Positions 41,322-50,780 of a stretch of 64,000 bases of DNA are shown here, one piece after another. Both the position numbers and the translations under genes were made by a program. Origin of the DNA: an uncultured Aliiroseovarius sp. (GTDB lineage Bacteria > Pseudomonadota > Alphaproteobacteria > Rhodobacterales > Rhodobacteraceae); the NCBI RefSeq assembly GCF_947492455.1, contig NZ_CANLNB010000006.1:62001-126000 (forward strand), given 5' to 3'. Positions within the stretch are counted from its first letter, which is position 1; each line of letters opens with the position of its first letter. Below the pieces are notes generated by a model, which ran no database searches, was not told the origin of the DNA, and saw only the letters and a program-made list of their open reading frames with translations.

Positions 41322-41903
41322 ATGCCAAAGCTGGGGATGGAACCCATACGGAAAGGCGCACTGGTGCAGGCCACGATCGATGAGATCGGCCGCGCTGGAA
41401 GTCTTGACGTGACCGTTACGCAGATCGCCAAGCGCGCTGGGGTGTCCAGCGCCTTGGCGCATCACTATTTCGGCGGGAAGGATCAGATTTTTCTGGCCGC
41501 GATGCGCCACATTCTGTCGGTCTATGGGGCGCAGGTGCGTGCTGCGGTGCTCGGGGCGAAGACCCCACGCGAGCGGGTTGAGGCGATTATTCGTGCGAAC
41601 TTCGAAGCGGGAAACTTCCGCCCCGAGGTGATCAGCGCCTGGCTGAATTTCTACGTGATGTCTCAAAGCAATGACGGTGCACGGCGGCTTCTCCGCGTCT
41701 ATCAGCACCGACTGCATTCGAACCTCGTCTACGACCTGCGCCCCTTGGTGGGGGAAGACGCACACGAGGTTGCGGATACGCTCGCCGCGATGATCGACGG
41801 GCTCTATATCCGCCACGCCCTTCGTGAAGAAACCCCAAGTGGCAAACGCGCCTGTGACCGCGTTCTGGCCTGCCTTGATATCATTTTGGAGACCTACGCA
41901 TGA
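41322..41903 (+). CDS. betI: TetR-family choline-responsive repressor BetI
   Basis: BetI represses choline and choline-sulfate genes until choline binds. The 193-residue protein has the TetR helix-turn-helix (VTVTQIAKRAGVSSALAHHYFGGKDQIFLAAM, about 31-62) and the BetI-type beginning MPKLGMEPIRKGALVQATIDEIG. The frame is open far upstream through choX in antisense, but ATG 41322 follows CGGAGAGG at the correct spacing. It overlaps betC by 4 bp (ATGA). Confidence 0.94.
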   Translation: MPKLGMEPIRKGALVQATIDEIGRAGSLDVTVTQIAKRAGVSSALAHHYFGGKDQIFLAAMRHILSVYGAQVRAAVLGAKTPRERVEAIIRANFEAGNFRPEVISAWLNFYVMSQSNDGARRLLRVYQHRLHSNLVYDLRPLVGEDAHEVADTLAAMIDGLYIRHALREETPSGKRACDRVLACLDIILETYA

Positions 41904-43408
41904 CCTCCCCGAATATCCTGATCATCATGGTGGATCAGCTGAATGGCACGCTGTTCCCGGATGGCCCGGCAGACTGGCTGCATGCGCCGAATCTGAAGAA
42001 ACTGGCCGCGCGATCGGTTCGTTTCCAGAATACCTATACTGCCAGCCCGCTGTGCGCGCCGGGCCGGGCCAGCTTCATGTCGGGCCTGCTGCCGCGTCGC
42101 ACCAAGGTTTATGACAACGCGGCCGAGTTTGCCTCGGATATTCCGACCTATGCCCACCATTTGCGCCGCGCGGGATACCAGACCGCGCTGTCGGGCAAGA
42201 TGCACTTTGTCGGACCCGACCAGATGCACGGGTTCGAGGAACGCCTGACCACCGATATCTACCCCGCCGATTTCGGTTGGACGCCGGACTATCGCAAACC
42301 CGGCGAGCGGATCGACTGGTGGTATCATAATATGGGGTCCGTGACCGGGGCAGGGGTCGCCGAGATCTCGAACCAGATGGAGTATGATGACGAGGTGGCG
42401 TACAACGCCTGCGCCAAGCTCTATGACCTAGCGCGCGGTCACGATGAGCGCCCGTGGTGCCTGACCGTTAGCTTTACTCACCCACATGACCCCTATGTGG
42501 CACGGCGCAAGTATTGGGACCTCTACGAGGATTGCGAGCATTTGCTGCCCAAGGTTCCGGCGTGGGACTATGAAGATCACGACCCCCACGCACAGCGGAT
42601 TTTCGACGCCAATGACTGGCGCAATTTCGACATCACCGAAGAAGACATCCGCCGCTCGCGCCGCGCCTATTTCGCCAATATTTCCTATCTAGACGACAAA
42701 GTCGGCGAGATGCTGGATATCCTCGAAAGCACCCGGCAAGAGGCCATCATCATGTTCGTGTCCGACCACGGCGACATGCTGGGCGAGCGCGGGTTGTGGT
42801 TCAAAATGAACTTCTATGAAGGCTCGGCGCGGGTGCCGCTGATGATCTCGGCACCGGGAATGGAGCCGGGCCTGATCGAGGCGCCTGTCTCGACGCTGGA
42901 TGTGACGCCGACGCTGGCCGAACTGGCGGGCATTTCGCTGGACGAAGTGAAGCCGTGGGTCGATGGAGAGAGCCTTGTGTCGCTGGCGAATGGTGCCGAG
43001 CGTACCAGCCCCGTGGCGATGGAATACGCGGCAGAGGCGTCCTATGCGCCGCTCGTGTCGCTGCGTTATGGCAAGTGGAAGTATAACCGCTGCGCGCTGG
43101 ACCCCGATCAGCTGTTTGATCTGGAGGCTGACCCGCACGAGCTGGTCAATCTGGCCGGCGATCCGGCGCATGAAGGCACGCTGAATTCGCTGCGGGCGAA
43201 GTCGGAAGCGCGCTGGGATCTGGACGCCTATGACAACGAGGTCCGCGAAAGCCAGGCCCGCCGCTGGGTGGTCTACGAGGCACTGCGCAACGGTGCGTAT
43301 TTCCCGTGGGATTACCAGCCGCTGCGCAAGGCGTCCGAGCGCTATATGCGCAACCACATGAACCTCGACAATGTTGAAGAAAACGCTCGCTTCCCCCGTG
43401 GCGAGTAA
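41900..43408 (+). CDS. betC: Choline-sulfatase
   Basis: BetC hydrolyses choline-O-sulfate to choline and sulfate. The 502-residue protein is a type I sulfatase with the formylglycine motif CAPGR at residues 52-56 (Cys52 is the modified residue). It also has the N-terminal metal aspartate MVDQLN (where most sulfatases have DD), the SGKMHFVGPDQMHGFEERLTTD segment typical of choline sulfatase, and the SDHGDMLGERG metal block. Cytoplasmic, as no signal is seen. The C-terminal part (about 400-502) is the choline sulfatase extension. It gives the cell both carbon/nitrogen and sulfate from an algal osmolyte. Confidence 0.96.
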   Translation: MTSPNILIIMVDQLNGTLFPDGPADWLHAPNLKKLAARSVRFQNTYTASPLCAPGRASFMSGLLPRRTKVYDNAAEFASDIPTYAHHLRRAGYQTALSGKMHFVGPDQMHGFEERLTTDIYPADFGWTPDYRKPGERIDWWYHNMGSVTGAGVAEISNQMEYDDEVAYNACAKLYDLARGHDERPWCLTVSFTHPHDPYVARRKYWDLYEDCEHLLPKVPAWDYEDHDPHAQRIFDANDWRNFDITEEDIRRSRRAYFANISYLDDKVGEMLDILESTRQEAIIMFVSDHGDMLGERGLWFKMNFYEGSARVPLMISAPGMEPGLIEAPVSTLDVTPTLAELAGISLDEVKPWVDGESLVSLANGAERTSPVAMEYAAEASYAPLVSLRYGKWKYNRCALDPDQLFDLEADPHELVNLAGDPAHEGTLNSLRAKSEARWDLDAYDNEVRESQARRWVVYEALRNGAYFPWDYQPLRKASERYMRNHMNLDNVEENARFPRGE

Positions 43409-43430
43409 CCCCTGATCTGACGGAAAAACA

Positions 43431-45086
43431 ATGCAAGCAGAATATATCATCGTTGGCGCTGGCAGCGCAGGATGCGCAATGGCGTATCGGCTGGCGGAAG
43501 CAGGCAAGCGGGTGCTGGTGATCGAACACGGCGGCACCGATGCTGGGCCATTCATCCAGATGCCGGCGGCGCTGAGCTATCCGATGAACATGAAGACCTA
43601 TGACTGGGGCTTCCAGACCGAGCCCGAGCCGCATCTGGCGGGCCGCACGCTGGTGACCCCGCGTGGCAAGGTCGTGGGCGGGTCCAGCTCGATCAACGGG
43701 ATGGTTTATGTGCGCGGCCACGCGAAGGACTTTGATCATTGGGCCGAACAGGGCGCCGATGGCTGGTCCTATGCCGACGTGCTGCCGTACTTCAAACGGC
43801 AGGAAAGCTGGCATGACAGCGGCCACGGCGGTGATCCGGATTGGCGCGGCAAGGATGGTCCGCTGCATGTGACCCGCGGCCCGCGCAAAAACCCGCTTTT
43901 CCACGCCTTTGTCGAGGCTGGGAAGCAAGCCGGATACGAAGTCACCGACGACTATAACGGCCAGAAGCAGGAAGGCTTCGGCCCGATGGAGCAGACCGTC
44001 TGGCAGGGCCGTCGCTGGTCGGCGGCGAATGCCTATTTGAAACCTGCTCTGCAACGCGAGAATTGCGAACTCATCCGCGCCTTCGCCCGCAAAGTGGTCA
44101 TCGAAGATGGTCGCGCGGTTGGCGTTGAAGTGGAGCGCGGCGGCAAGATCGAAGTGATCCGCGCCGAGGCCGAGGTGATCATCGCCGCAAGCTCGATCAA
44201 CTCTCCGAAGCTTCTGATGCTCTCGGGGATCGGACCCGCGGCGCATCTGAAAGAACACGGGATCGAGGTTGTCGTCGACCGTCCCGGCGTCGGGCAGAAC
44301 CTGCAGGACCACCTTGAGGTCTATATGCAGTACGCCTCGAAACAGCCGATTACGCTCTATCGCTATTGGAACCTTGTCTGGAAGGGCATTCTGGGCGCGC
44401 AGTGGCTGTTCACCAAGACCGGTCTGGGCGCGTCGAACCAGTTCGAAAGTGCCGCCTTCATTCGCTCGAAGGCGGGCGTCGAATACCCGGACATCCAGTA
44501 TCACTTCCTGCCGATTGCCGTGCGCTATGACGGGCAGGCAGCGGCGGAAGGCCACGGGTTCCAAGCCCATACCGGCCCGATGCGCTCGCCCTCGCGCGGG
44601 GAAATCACGCTGAAATCGGCGGACCCGAAAGATGCCCCGCGCATCTTCTTCAACTACATGTCGACCGAGCAAGACTGGGAAGACTTCCGCACCTGTATCC
44701 GCCTGACGCGCGAGATCTTCTCGCAACCTGCGTTCGAGCCTTTCGTGAAGTTCGAGATCCAGCCGGGTAACGCGCTGCAAACGGATGACGAGATCGACAG
44801 CTTCATTCGTGAACACGCCGAAAGCGCCTATCACCCCTGCGGGACCTGTAAGATCGGGCGCGCGGATGATCCGATGGCGGTGGTTGATCCCGAGATGCGC
44901 GTGATCGGCGTGGACGGGCTGCGGGTCGCCGACAGTTCGACCTTCCCGCGTATCACCAACGGCAACCTGAACGGGCCGTCGATCATGGTGGGCGAGAAAG
45001 CCTCGGACCACATTCTGGGCCGCCGTCTTCCGTCTGCGAATGACGAGCCGTGGATCCATCCGGATTGGCAAAATTCGCAACGATGA
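43431..45086 (+). CDS. betA: Choline dehydrogenase (GMC oxidoreductase)
   Basis: BetA oxidises choline to betaine aldehyde with FAD and donates electrons to the respiratory chain. The 551-residue protein starts with the dinucleotide motif [18 protein letters not shown] (residues 6-23), has the GMC signature [20 protein letters not shown], and the C-terminal active-site block [10 protein letters not shown] with the catalytic histidine. It follows betC by 22 bp. betB (betaine aldehyde dehydrogenase), normally between betC and betA, is missing from this locus and must be elsewhere. Confidence 0.96.
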   Translation: MQAEYIIVGAGSAGCAMAYRLAEAGKRVLVIEHGGTDAGPFIQMPAALSYPMNMKTYDWGFQTEPEPHLAGRTLVTPRGKVVGGSSSINGMVYVRGHAKDFDHWAEQGADGWSYADVLPYFKRQESWHDSGHGGDPDWRGKDGPLHVTRGPRKNPLFHAFVEAGKQAGYEVTDDYNGQKQEGFGPMEQTVWQGRRWSAANAYLKPALQRENCELIRAFARKVVIEDGRAVGVEVERGGKIEVIRAEAEVIIAASSINSPKLLMLSGIGPAAHLKEHGIEVVVDRPGVGQNLQDHLEVYMQYASKQPITLYRYWNLVWKGILGAQWLFTKTGLGASNQFESAAFIRSKAGVEYPDIQYHFLPIAVRYDGQAAAEGHGFQAHTGPMRSPSRGEITLKSADPKDAPRIFFNYMSTEQDWEDFRTCIRLTREIFSQPAFEPFVKFEIQPGNALQTDDEIDSFIREHAESAYHPCGTCKIGRADDPMAVVDPEMRVIGVDGLRVADSSTFPRITNGNLNGPSIMVGEKASDHILGRRLPSANDEPWIHPDWQNSQR

Positions 45087-45168
45087 ACGTGTGATTTGAT
45101 CCCTGTCAAAGCGGGGGGCGTTTGCTGGACGCAAACTCCCTCTGACTTTAGACGAAGGAGACACGCGA

Positions 45169-45408
45169 ATGTCACACACCCCGCATGAACTGGGCGAAGA
45201 ATTCCCGGAATACGCCGAGAAAATGAGCGAAATGAAGCAAGCAGATGCGCATTTCTCGAAGCTGGCGGACGAGTATCACGAGGTGAACCGTGCGATTCAC
45301 CGTGCCGAAACAAATGTTGAGCCGACTGACCAGTTCAACGAAGAAGACATGCGCAAAAAACGCGCTGCTTTGAAGGACGAAATCTATCGGATGCTGTCGG
45401 CTGCGTAA
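45169..45408 (+). CDS. YdcH/DUF465 family small protein
   Basis: The 79-residue protein is all-helical and highly charged, with the pattern EYHEVNRAIHRAE and the closing KKRAALKDEIYRML typical of DUF465 (YdcH). The family probably forms helical hairpins; its role is unknown. A good ribosome site (GAAGGAGA) precedes the ATG. It lies 82 bp after betA and before a terminator, so it may be transcribed on its own. Confidence 0.9.
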   Translation: MSHTPHELGEEFPEYAEKMSEMKQADAHFSKLADEYHEVNRAIHRAETNVEPTDQFNEEDMRKKRAALKDEIYRMLSAA

Positions 45409-45430
45409 GCGCCACCATCACGAGGGACAG

Positions 45431-45456
45431 AAGGCCGGGCATTGCCCGGCCTTTTC
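45431..45456 (+). terminator. Rho-independent terminator after the YdcH gene
   Basis: A 10-bp GC-rich stem (45431-45440 with 45444-45453), 3-nt loop and U-run TTTT, about 22 bp past the stop. Confidence 0.88.
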
Positions 45457-45485
45457 TATTGCGCTGTAAGGGGGCGAAAATCCGG

Positions 45486-46889
45486 TTATCTTGAAATCTC
45501 GTAAGGAAGTGTTCCGCGCGAATAGGGATCGACCTGCAATTTGCGCTCAAGGGGGGGGACCGAGCGCTGGTGGCACAGCTGCCGTTCGCAGATCCGGCAC
45601 GAGATCCCGATGGGTTCATAGGCAGCGTCGTTCGAGACATCGAAATCATCCGCATAGACCAAGGCGCCGGCGTGTTTCACCTCGCAACCCAGCCCGATGG
45701 CGTAACGGCGTACGGGTGCATCGAAACTGCCGCCGGATTTGGTGACGTTTCGCGCCAGACAGAAGTAGCGCACGCCATCCGGGGTCTGCGCCAGTTGGCG
45801 CAGGAAACGTCCCGGCGTTTCAAAGGCTTGGTGGACATTCCACAGGGGGCAGGCACCGCCGAAACGGGCAAACTGTAGGCGCGTGGCCGAGTGGCGTTTG
45901 GTGATCGTGCCGGCCTGATCTACGCGCACGAAAAAGAAGGGAATGCCCTTCGATCCGGGACGCTGCAAGGTGGACAGACGGTGGGCGATTTGTTCGATCG
46001 ACGCGCCGAAGCGATCGGCCAGCCGTTCAAGGTCGTGGCGGGTCTCGTGGGCGGCGGCAAGAAACTGCTCATAGGGCAGAAGGGCGGCGCCTGCAAAGTA
46101 GTTCGCAAGCCCTAGCTTGGCGATGGCGCGGGCCTCGTCCGTCTGGAAACGCGCGAAATCCAGCGTGGCTTCCAGCAGCGCGTCTTGCGTCAGAAGCGCC
46201 ACCTGCATCAGGAGCTGGAATTCCTGCGTCGCGCGTGGCGGGCGGGTCGACAGGGTCAGTTCCCTCCGCTCGACGTCATAGCTGCGCACCTTGTCCACAT
46301 CCTCGCGGATCAAGGTGATGCCGCGGTCGCTGAGCACCGTTTCAGCCATCGCGGCCTGATCCAGACCACGGGCTTTGCCGGTCTGCGCAAAATGTTCCGC
46401 CGCGCGGTCCACTGCATCAATATAGTTGTCGCAGTAATGGAAGAAGTCGCGCACCTCGTCCCACGGGCTGGCTTGGTTTGGGGTGTCATCGGCGCCAATT
46501 TCTTGATCCATCGAGGCCAGACGCTCGTGGCCCAGCCGGTAGGCGCGATGCAGCTCCAGAAGCGCGTGGGCGAGGGCCGGGGCGTTCGACGCCGCCAATC
46601 GCAAATCTGCCAGCGGAGGGATGTCCGAGAACACTGGGTCCGCGAACGCCTCGCGCATGTCTGTCACCAGCCGTTCCGCGTCGCCGGTCGACAGCTCGGC
46701 CACGTCAAAGCCAAACTCCTGCGCCAGCGCCAACACCACGCCCGTCGACACAGGGCGGTTGTTGTTTTCCATCTGGTTAAGATAGGGCAGGCTGACGCCC
46801 AGCTTTTCGGCAAAAGCTTTCTGGGTCAGGTTCAGGCGGGACCGGATTTCCCTAAGTTTTACACCGGCATAGAGTTTCTGCGTGGCCAT
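45486..46889 (-). CDS. pccR: Short-chain fatty acyl-CoA regulator PccR (ScfR family)
   Basis: PccR of Rhodobacter sphaeroides controls propionyl-CoA carboxylase genes in response to acyl-CoA. The 467-residue protein begins with an XRE helix-turn-helix (LREIRSRLNLTQKAFAEKLGVSLPYLNQMEN, about 12-42). A long helical middle region (IrrE-like, DUF955 type with HETRHDLERLA) and a C-terminal domain with three conserved cysteine pairs (ACPLW, YFCLAR, CEVKH, SCRICERQLCHQR) follow, characteristic of the ScfR/RamB family. ATG 46889 is preferred over a TTG five codons earlier. Its location beside pccB and TTTGCAAA sites in its own promoter support the identification. Confidence 0.92.
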   Translation of the reverse strand: MATQKLYAGVKLREIRSRLNLTQKAFAEKLGVSLPYLNQMENNNRPVSTGVVLALAQEFGFDVAELSTGDAERLVTDMREAFADPVFSDIPPLADLRLAASNAPALAHALLELHRAYRLGHERLASMDQEIGADDTPNQASPWDEVRDFFHYCDNYIDAVDRAAEHFAQTGKARGLDQAAMAETVLSDRGITLIREDVDKVRSYDVERRELTLSTRPPRATQEFQLLMQVALLTQDALLEATLDFARFQTDEARAIAKLGLANYFAGAALLPYEQFLAAAHETRHDLERLADRFGASIEQIAHRLSTLQRPGSKGIPFFFVRVDQAGTITKRHSATRLQFARFGGACPLWNVHQAFETPGRFLRQLAQTPDGVRYFCLARNVTKSGGSFDAPVRRYAIGLGCEVKHAGALVYADDFDVSNDAAYEPIGISCRICERQLCHQRSVPPLERKLQVDPYSRGTLPYEISR

Positions 46890-46910
46890 TGCGTTGCTCA
46901 CCAAACTCGC

Positions 46911-46949
46911 TTTGCAAATTTCGTCATCTTTCCGAGTATCATTTGCAAA
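46911..46949 (-). promoter_or_regulatory. Two TTTGCAAA palindromes upstream of pccR
   Basis: Identical 8-bp palindromes TTTGCAAA occur at 46911-46918 and 46942-46949, 31 bp apart (about three helical turns), 22 bp upstream of the pccR start. The core equals the PccR half-site that I recall from Rhodobacter sphaeroides (TTTGCAAA-X4-TTTGCAAA), but the spacing differs. They suggest autoregulation. Confidence 0.75.
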
Positions 46950-46978
46950 CCACTCGGGTCAAAGATATTCGGCGGTTC

Positions 46979-48211
46979 TTAGGATACGCCAAGTCGTCGC
47001 TCGCGGCGGATCACGCCCAGCATCGTGACCACGGCCAGCACGGCCGAGCCAAGCATCACCCACAAAAGCGGCATGGGCGACATGCCATCGCCCAAGGCAA
47101 ACCCGGCAAAGGCCGACACGCCTGCACCGCCGACCATCATCAAAGTCCCGCTCAGTCCAATCGCACTGCCAGCCAACTCGGGGCGGACGCTCATGATCCC
47201 TGCATTGGCCGATGGCAGCGTCAGGCCGTTGCCCACACCAACCAGAATCATCGCGCCGAAGAAGATGTATTCTGATCCGCCGCCGATGGCGAAGATCAGC
47301 ATTGCGGCGATCATGCCGAACGCTGTGATCAGCGCGCCGCCAAAGATCATGCGGATCATGCCGACCCGGACGGCATATCGCCCGGACAGAAAGTTCCCGA
47401 CGAAATACCCTGCGGCAGGTGCGCCAAAGAAATAGCCAAGACGCGACGGCGTCATTCCATAGATTTCGCTACCCACATAGGGTGCGCCGCCCAAATAGGC
47501 AAAGAACGCGCCCGAGGTCAGGGTCGCAGTCAGGCAATAGCCCCAGTATCGGGGCGAGGTCAGCAAGGCAGGGTAGGCGCGAAACTGGGCGGCAAAGCCG
47601 TCGAATTGCCGTGGGGCGGTTTCGCCCATATCGCGCCACAGAAGTGTCAGGGCAAGCAGGCCGGTCAGGCTTTGCATCCAGAAGCTGGCTTTCCATCCGT
47701 AATGCTGGTCTAGCAGGCCGCCCAGGCTTGGGGCCAGCATTGGAACCACGGACATGCCCATCGTAACATAGCCAATCATCGACGCGGCCTGATCGCCGGG
47801 AACCATGTCGCGAATGGCGGCGCGTGACAGCACCATGCCGACCGCAACCGTGGCCTGCATCATGCGAAACGCTAGGAAGGTGTACACATCCGGTGCGGCA
47901 AGGCAGCCGAAGGTGGCGAGGATATAGATCGCAAAGCCGGACATGATGATAGGGCGGCGCCCGTACCTGTCCGAAAGCGGGCCGACCACAAGCTGCAACG
48001 CGCCGTTCATGAACAGATACAGCGCGACGGACAGTTGGATCAGGTGGTAGTCCGCTTGAAAATGGCGTGCCATGCCGGGTAGCGAGGGCAGGAAGATGTT
48101 CATCGACACCGCCGCCATCGCGGCCACAAAGGTCAGCGTAAACAAGCTGGGCGGTGTAGAGGGATCCAGAAAGCGGTTGGCTTGTGCTGGGTTGACATCT
48201 TTGGGTTGCAT
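46979..48211 (-). CDS. Bcr/CflA-type MFS drug-efflux transporter
   Basis: The 410-residue transporter has twelve hydrophobic segments and the Bcr/CflA signatures: N-terminal FLPSLPGMARHFQAD (about 40-54), GPLSDRYGRRPIIMSGF (loop 2-3, residues 77-93) and SRAAIRDMVPG (near 128), typical of 12-TM drug:H+ antiporters. The substrate is unknown. It is divergent from pccB with a 198-bp control region. Nothing suggests a role in propionate metabolism, so it may be a chance neighbour. Confidence 0.9.
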   Translation of the reverse strand: MQPKDVNPAQANRFLDPSTPPSLFTLTFVAAMAAVSMNIFLPSLPGMARHFQADYHLIQLSVALYLFMNGALQLVVGPLSDRYGRRPIIMSGFAIYILATFGCLAAPDVYTFLAFRMMQATVAVGMVLSRAAIRDMVPGDQAASMIGYVTMGMSVVPMLAPSLGGLLDQHYGWKASFWMQSLTGLLALTLLWRDMGETAPRQFDGFAAQFRAYPALLTSPRYWGYCLTATLTSGAFFAYLGGAPYVGSEIYGMTPSRLGYFFGAPAAGYFVGNFLSGRYAVRVGMIRMIFGGALITAFGMIAAMLIFAIGGGSEYIFFGAMILVGVGNGLTLPSANAGIMSVRPELAGSAIGLSGTLMMVGGAGVSAFAGFALGDGMSPMPLLWVMLGSAVLAVVTMLGVIRRERRLGVS

Positions 48212-48291
48212 GAGACAGAGCTAATCCCAGCATCACGGGCTGTCCAGCCGTTTTGCTGGGGGTGAGTGGGCGCGCGGGATTGTGTGCGGAT

Positions 48292-48339
48292 TTTGCACAT
48301 TTGCAATTTGCACAAGCGTACTTGCATTTTATTTGCAAA
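48292..48339 (+). promoter_or_regulatory. Cluster of five TTGCA-containing boxes upstream of pccB
   Basis: Within 48 bp the core TTGCA occurs at 48293, 48301, 48308, 48322 and 48333; the last one is a full TTTGCAAA (48332-48339) and the second is TTTGCAAT. They lie 71-118 bp upstream of the pccB start in an AT-rich stretch. Similarity to the boxes at pccR indicates PccR binding. Confidence 0.72.
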
Positions 48340-48409
48340 TTCGCCCCTTTTTGCTTTCCGCAACGGCGAGGTCGCGTTAGTTTGCGGCGAAATCAAGGAG
48401 TGCCGCCAC

Positions 48410-49942
48410 ATGAAAGATATTCTCCAAGAACTTGAGAGCCGCCGCGAGAAAGCCCGCCTTGGGGGCGGTCAGCGTCGGATCGACAGCCAGCACAAGAAGG
48501 GCAAGCTGACCGCGCGCGAGCGCGTCGAGCTCTTGCTGGATGAGGACTCGTTTGAAGAGTTCGACATGTTCAAAACCCACCGCTGCACCGAGTTCGGCAT
48601 GGAAGCCGACAAGCCCGCAGGCGACGGTGTTATCACCGGTTGGGGCACGATTAACGGCCGTATGGTCTATGTGTTCTCGCAGGACTTCACCGTGTTCGGT
48701 GGCTCGCTGTCGGAAACCCACGCTGAAAAGATCTGCAAGATCATGGATATGGCGATGCAGAACGGCGCGCCTGTGATCGGCATCAACGATTCGGGTGGTG
48801 CACGTATTCAAGAAGGCGTTGCCTCGCTTGCTGGTTACGCTGAAGTGTTCCAGCGCAACATCATGGCCTCGGGCGTGGTGCCGCAGATCTCGGTGATCAT
48901 GGGCCCGTGTGCTGGTGGTGCTGTGTATTCGCCCGCCATGACCGACTTCATCTTCATGGTGAAAGACAGCTCGTACATGTTCGTCACCGGTCCCGACGTT
49001 GTGAAAACCGTGACCAACGAAGTGGTCACTGCCGAGGAGCTTGGCGGCGCCTCGACTCACACCAAGAAGTCTTCGGTCGCCGATGGCGCGTTCGAGAACG
49101 ACGTGGAAGCCCTGTCGGAAGTCCGCCGTCTGGTCGACTTCCTGCCGCTGAACAACCGCGACAAAGCGCCGGTTCGTCCGTTCTTCGACGATCCTGCCCG
49201 CGTGGATGACAGCCTGGACACCCTGATCCCGGACAACCCGAACTCGCCCTATGACATGAAAGAGCTGATCACCAAGCTTGGTGACGAGGGCGACTTCTTC
49301 GAGATCCAGGAAGACTACGCCAAGAACATCATCACCGGTTACATTCGCCTGGAAGGGCAGACCGTGGGTGTTGTGGCCAACCAGCCGATGGTTCTGGCCG
49401 GCTGTCTGGACATCGACAGCTCGCGCAAAGCTGCTCGCTTTGTTCGCTTCTGTGACGCGTTTGAAATTCCGATCCTGACGCTGGTCGACGTGCCGGGCTT
49501 CCTGCCGGGCACCAGCCAGGAATATGGCGGCGTGATCAAGCACGGCGCGAAGCTGCTGTTCGCTTACGGCGAAGCCACCGTGCCGAAAGTTACGCTGATC
49601 ACCCGTAAAGCTTACGGTGGTGCCTATGACGTTATGGCGTCCAAGCACCTGCGCGGCGACTTCAACTACGCTTGGCCGACGGCTGAAATCGCGGTTATGG
49701 GCGCAAAAGGCGCGACCGAGATCCTGTACCGTTCGGAACTGGACGATGCCGAGAAGATCGCGCAGCGTACGCAGGACTATGAAGACCGCTTTGCCAACCC
49801 GTTCGTGGCTGCCGAGCGTGGCTTCATCGACGAGGTTATCCAGCCGCGTTCGTCGCGTCGCCGGATCAGCCGCGCGTTTGCCTCGCTGCGTGGTAAGAAG
49901 CTGCAGAACCCCTGGAAGAAGCACGACAATATTCCGCTGTGA
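48410..49942 (+). CDS. pccB: Propionyl-CoA carboxylase beta chain (carboxyltransferase)
   Basis: PccB transfers CO2 from carboxybiotin to propionyl-CoA, giving (S)-methylmalonyl-CoA. The 510-residue protein shows both crotonase-fold halves with oxyanion glycines: [13 protein letters not shown] (near 124-136) and [14 protein letters not shown] (near 164-177), and [21 protein letters not shown] in the C-terminal half. The frame continues far upstream through the regulatory boxes; the ATG at 48410 follows CAAGGAG and gives the normal N-terminus. It pairs with pccA further downstream, from which it is separated by three small genes and a terminator. Confidence 0.96.
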   Translation: MKDILQELESRREKARLGGGQRRIDSQHKKGKLTARERVELLLDEDSFEEFDMFKTHRCTEFGMEADKPAGDGVITGWGTINGRMVYVFSQDFTVFGGSLSETHAEKICKIMDMAMQNGAPVIGINDSGGARIQEGVASLAGYAEVFQRNIMASGVVPQISVIMGPCAGGAVYSPAMTDFIFMVKDSSYMFVTGPDVVKTVTNEVVTAEELGGASTHTKKSSVADGAFENDVEALSEVRRLVDFLPLNNRDKAPVRPFFDDPARVDDSLDTLIPDNPNSPYDMKELITKLGDEGDFFEIQEDYAKNIITGYIRLEGQTVGVVANQPMVLAGCLDIDSSRKAARFVRFCDAFEIPILTLVDVPGFLPGTSQEYGGVIKHGAKLLFAYGEATVPKVTLITRKAYGGAYDVMASKHLRGDFNYAWPTAEIAVMGAKGATEILYRSELDDAEKIAQRTQDYEDRFANPFVAAERGFIDEVIQPRSSRRRISRAFASLRGKKLQNPWKKHDNIPL

Positions 49943-50415
49943 TCATGGGTCGCACGGCGGGATATACGGGCCCGCGTGGCCTGACCGGGGTGGCAGCTGC
50001 CGCTGCCACCCTGGCCCTATCCCTGACCGTGCCCGCGTCCGTTGCAGCGGCGCAAGAAGACTGGTTTGACGGTGCACCGCTAAAGGTTCCGTCAGGCCAA
50101 ACCGTCACCCTGCTTGAGGTCAATCAGCAGGACGGCAATCAAGAGGAATCGGCGATCCATGTCCGGTTTCTCGCGCCCGAGATTTCCCGCAACACGGGAC
50201 GTATAGATTTCTCGCAGGCGGAAGAGGATATGGCCGTGATTTGTCAGGACTACGTGCTGCCGCACCTGTCCCGGCTCACGGAAACAGAGCCAGAGCAGAT
50301 CGTGATCGTTCTGGCAGATCGTTGGGTCGAGTTCGGCGTCTCTGACATGGACGCGACCCAGTTTTTCGAAGCTTTCCGCCCCGAAGACGGGGCGTGTGTA
50401 TGGGACGGGTTCTGA
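49939..50415 (+). CDS. Secreted hypothetical protein, possibly DUF6497
   Basis: The 158-residue protein has a long N-terminal signal region (hydrophobic [16 protein letters not shown], cleavage near VAAAQ at 38-39) and a mature domain of about 120 residues containing the cysteine pair ICQDYV and GACVWDGF at the end. The pattern agrees with a family I recall as DUF6497 in Rhodobacterales propionate loci, but this is from memory. The GTG start overlaps the pccB stop (GTGA), implying coupling; an ATG at 49945 is an alternative. Function unknown, probably periplasmic. Confidence 0.7.
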   Translation: MIMGRTAGYTGPRGLTGVAAAAATLALSLTVPASVAAAQEDWFDGAPLKVPSGQTVTLLEVNQQDGNQEESAIHVRFLAPEISRNTGRIDFSQAEEDMAVICQDYVLPHLSRLTETEPEQIVIVLADRWVEFGVSDMDATQFFEAFRPEDGACVWDGF

Positions 50416-50780
50416 TGGCACTGCCTTATATGTTGAAGCACAAAGGCTTCCCCGGGCGACTAACGGGGACCGACTATCAGTTTGTTATTCGCCGTGCCAG
50501 CAAGACGGGTGCGACGAAGCTTGCCGCCCGCGAACGTTACGCAGACCGCAAACCGGCAGATCGGCGTGCAGATATCGGCTTTATGAAGGCGCTGTGGGAT
50601 TATTTCGGCGACCAGCCGTTTGAACGCGGAAATCTGGATGCCGGACGCCTGTCGTGGCTCTTTGAACGCGAGGTTCTGCCTGCGCAGGATCCCTTTGATC
50701 CCGAAGACTATGAAGCCCTTCTTGTGATCGATGAAGCCCGTGCGCGGGCCTCGTTCCCGGATGCGTTCGAGGAACAATAG
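50415..50780 (+). CDS. Hypothetical protein in the pcc locus (121 residues)
   Basis: I do not recognise the family of this soluble 121-residue protein. It starts [23 protein letters not shown]; a basic middle (ASKTGATKLAARERYADRKPADRRADIGF) precedes an acidic C-terminal half rich in Asp, Glu and Phe (DPFDPEDYEALLVIDEARARA). Its start overlaps the stop of the preceding gene by 1 bp (TGATG), so it is probably translated from the pccB transcript. An in-frame ATG (M1) occurs upstream at 50400, but overlap favours 50415. A real gene judging by codon usage; function unknown. Confidence 0.6.
   Translation: MALPYMLKHKGFPGRLTGTDYQFVIRRASKTGATKLAARERYADRKPADRRADIGFMKALWDYFGDQPFERGNLDAGRLSWLFEREVLPAQDPFDPEDYEALLVIDEARARASFPDAFEEQ

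Noticed and set aside
48266-48409. A 48-codon N-terminal extension of pccB
   Set aside because: The extension lies over the PccR-type boxes and has no ribosome site. The ATG at 48410 follows AAGGAG and matches the usual PccB length.
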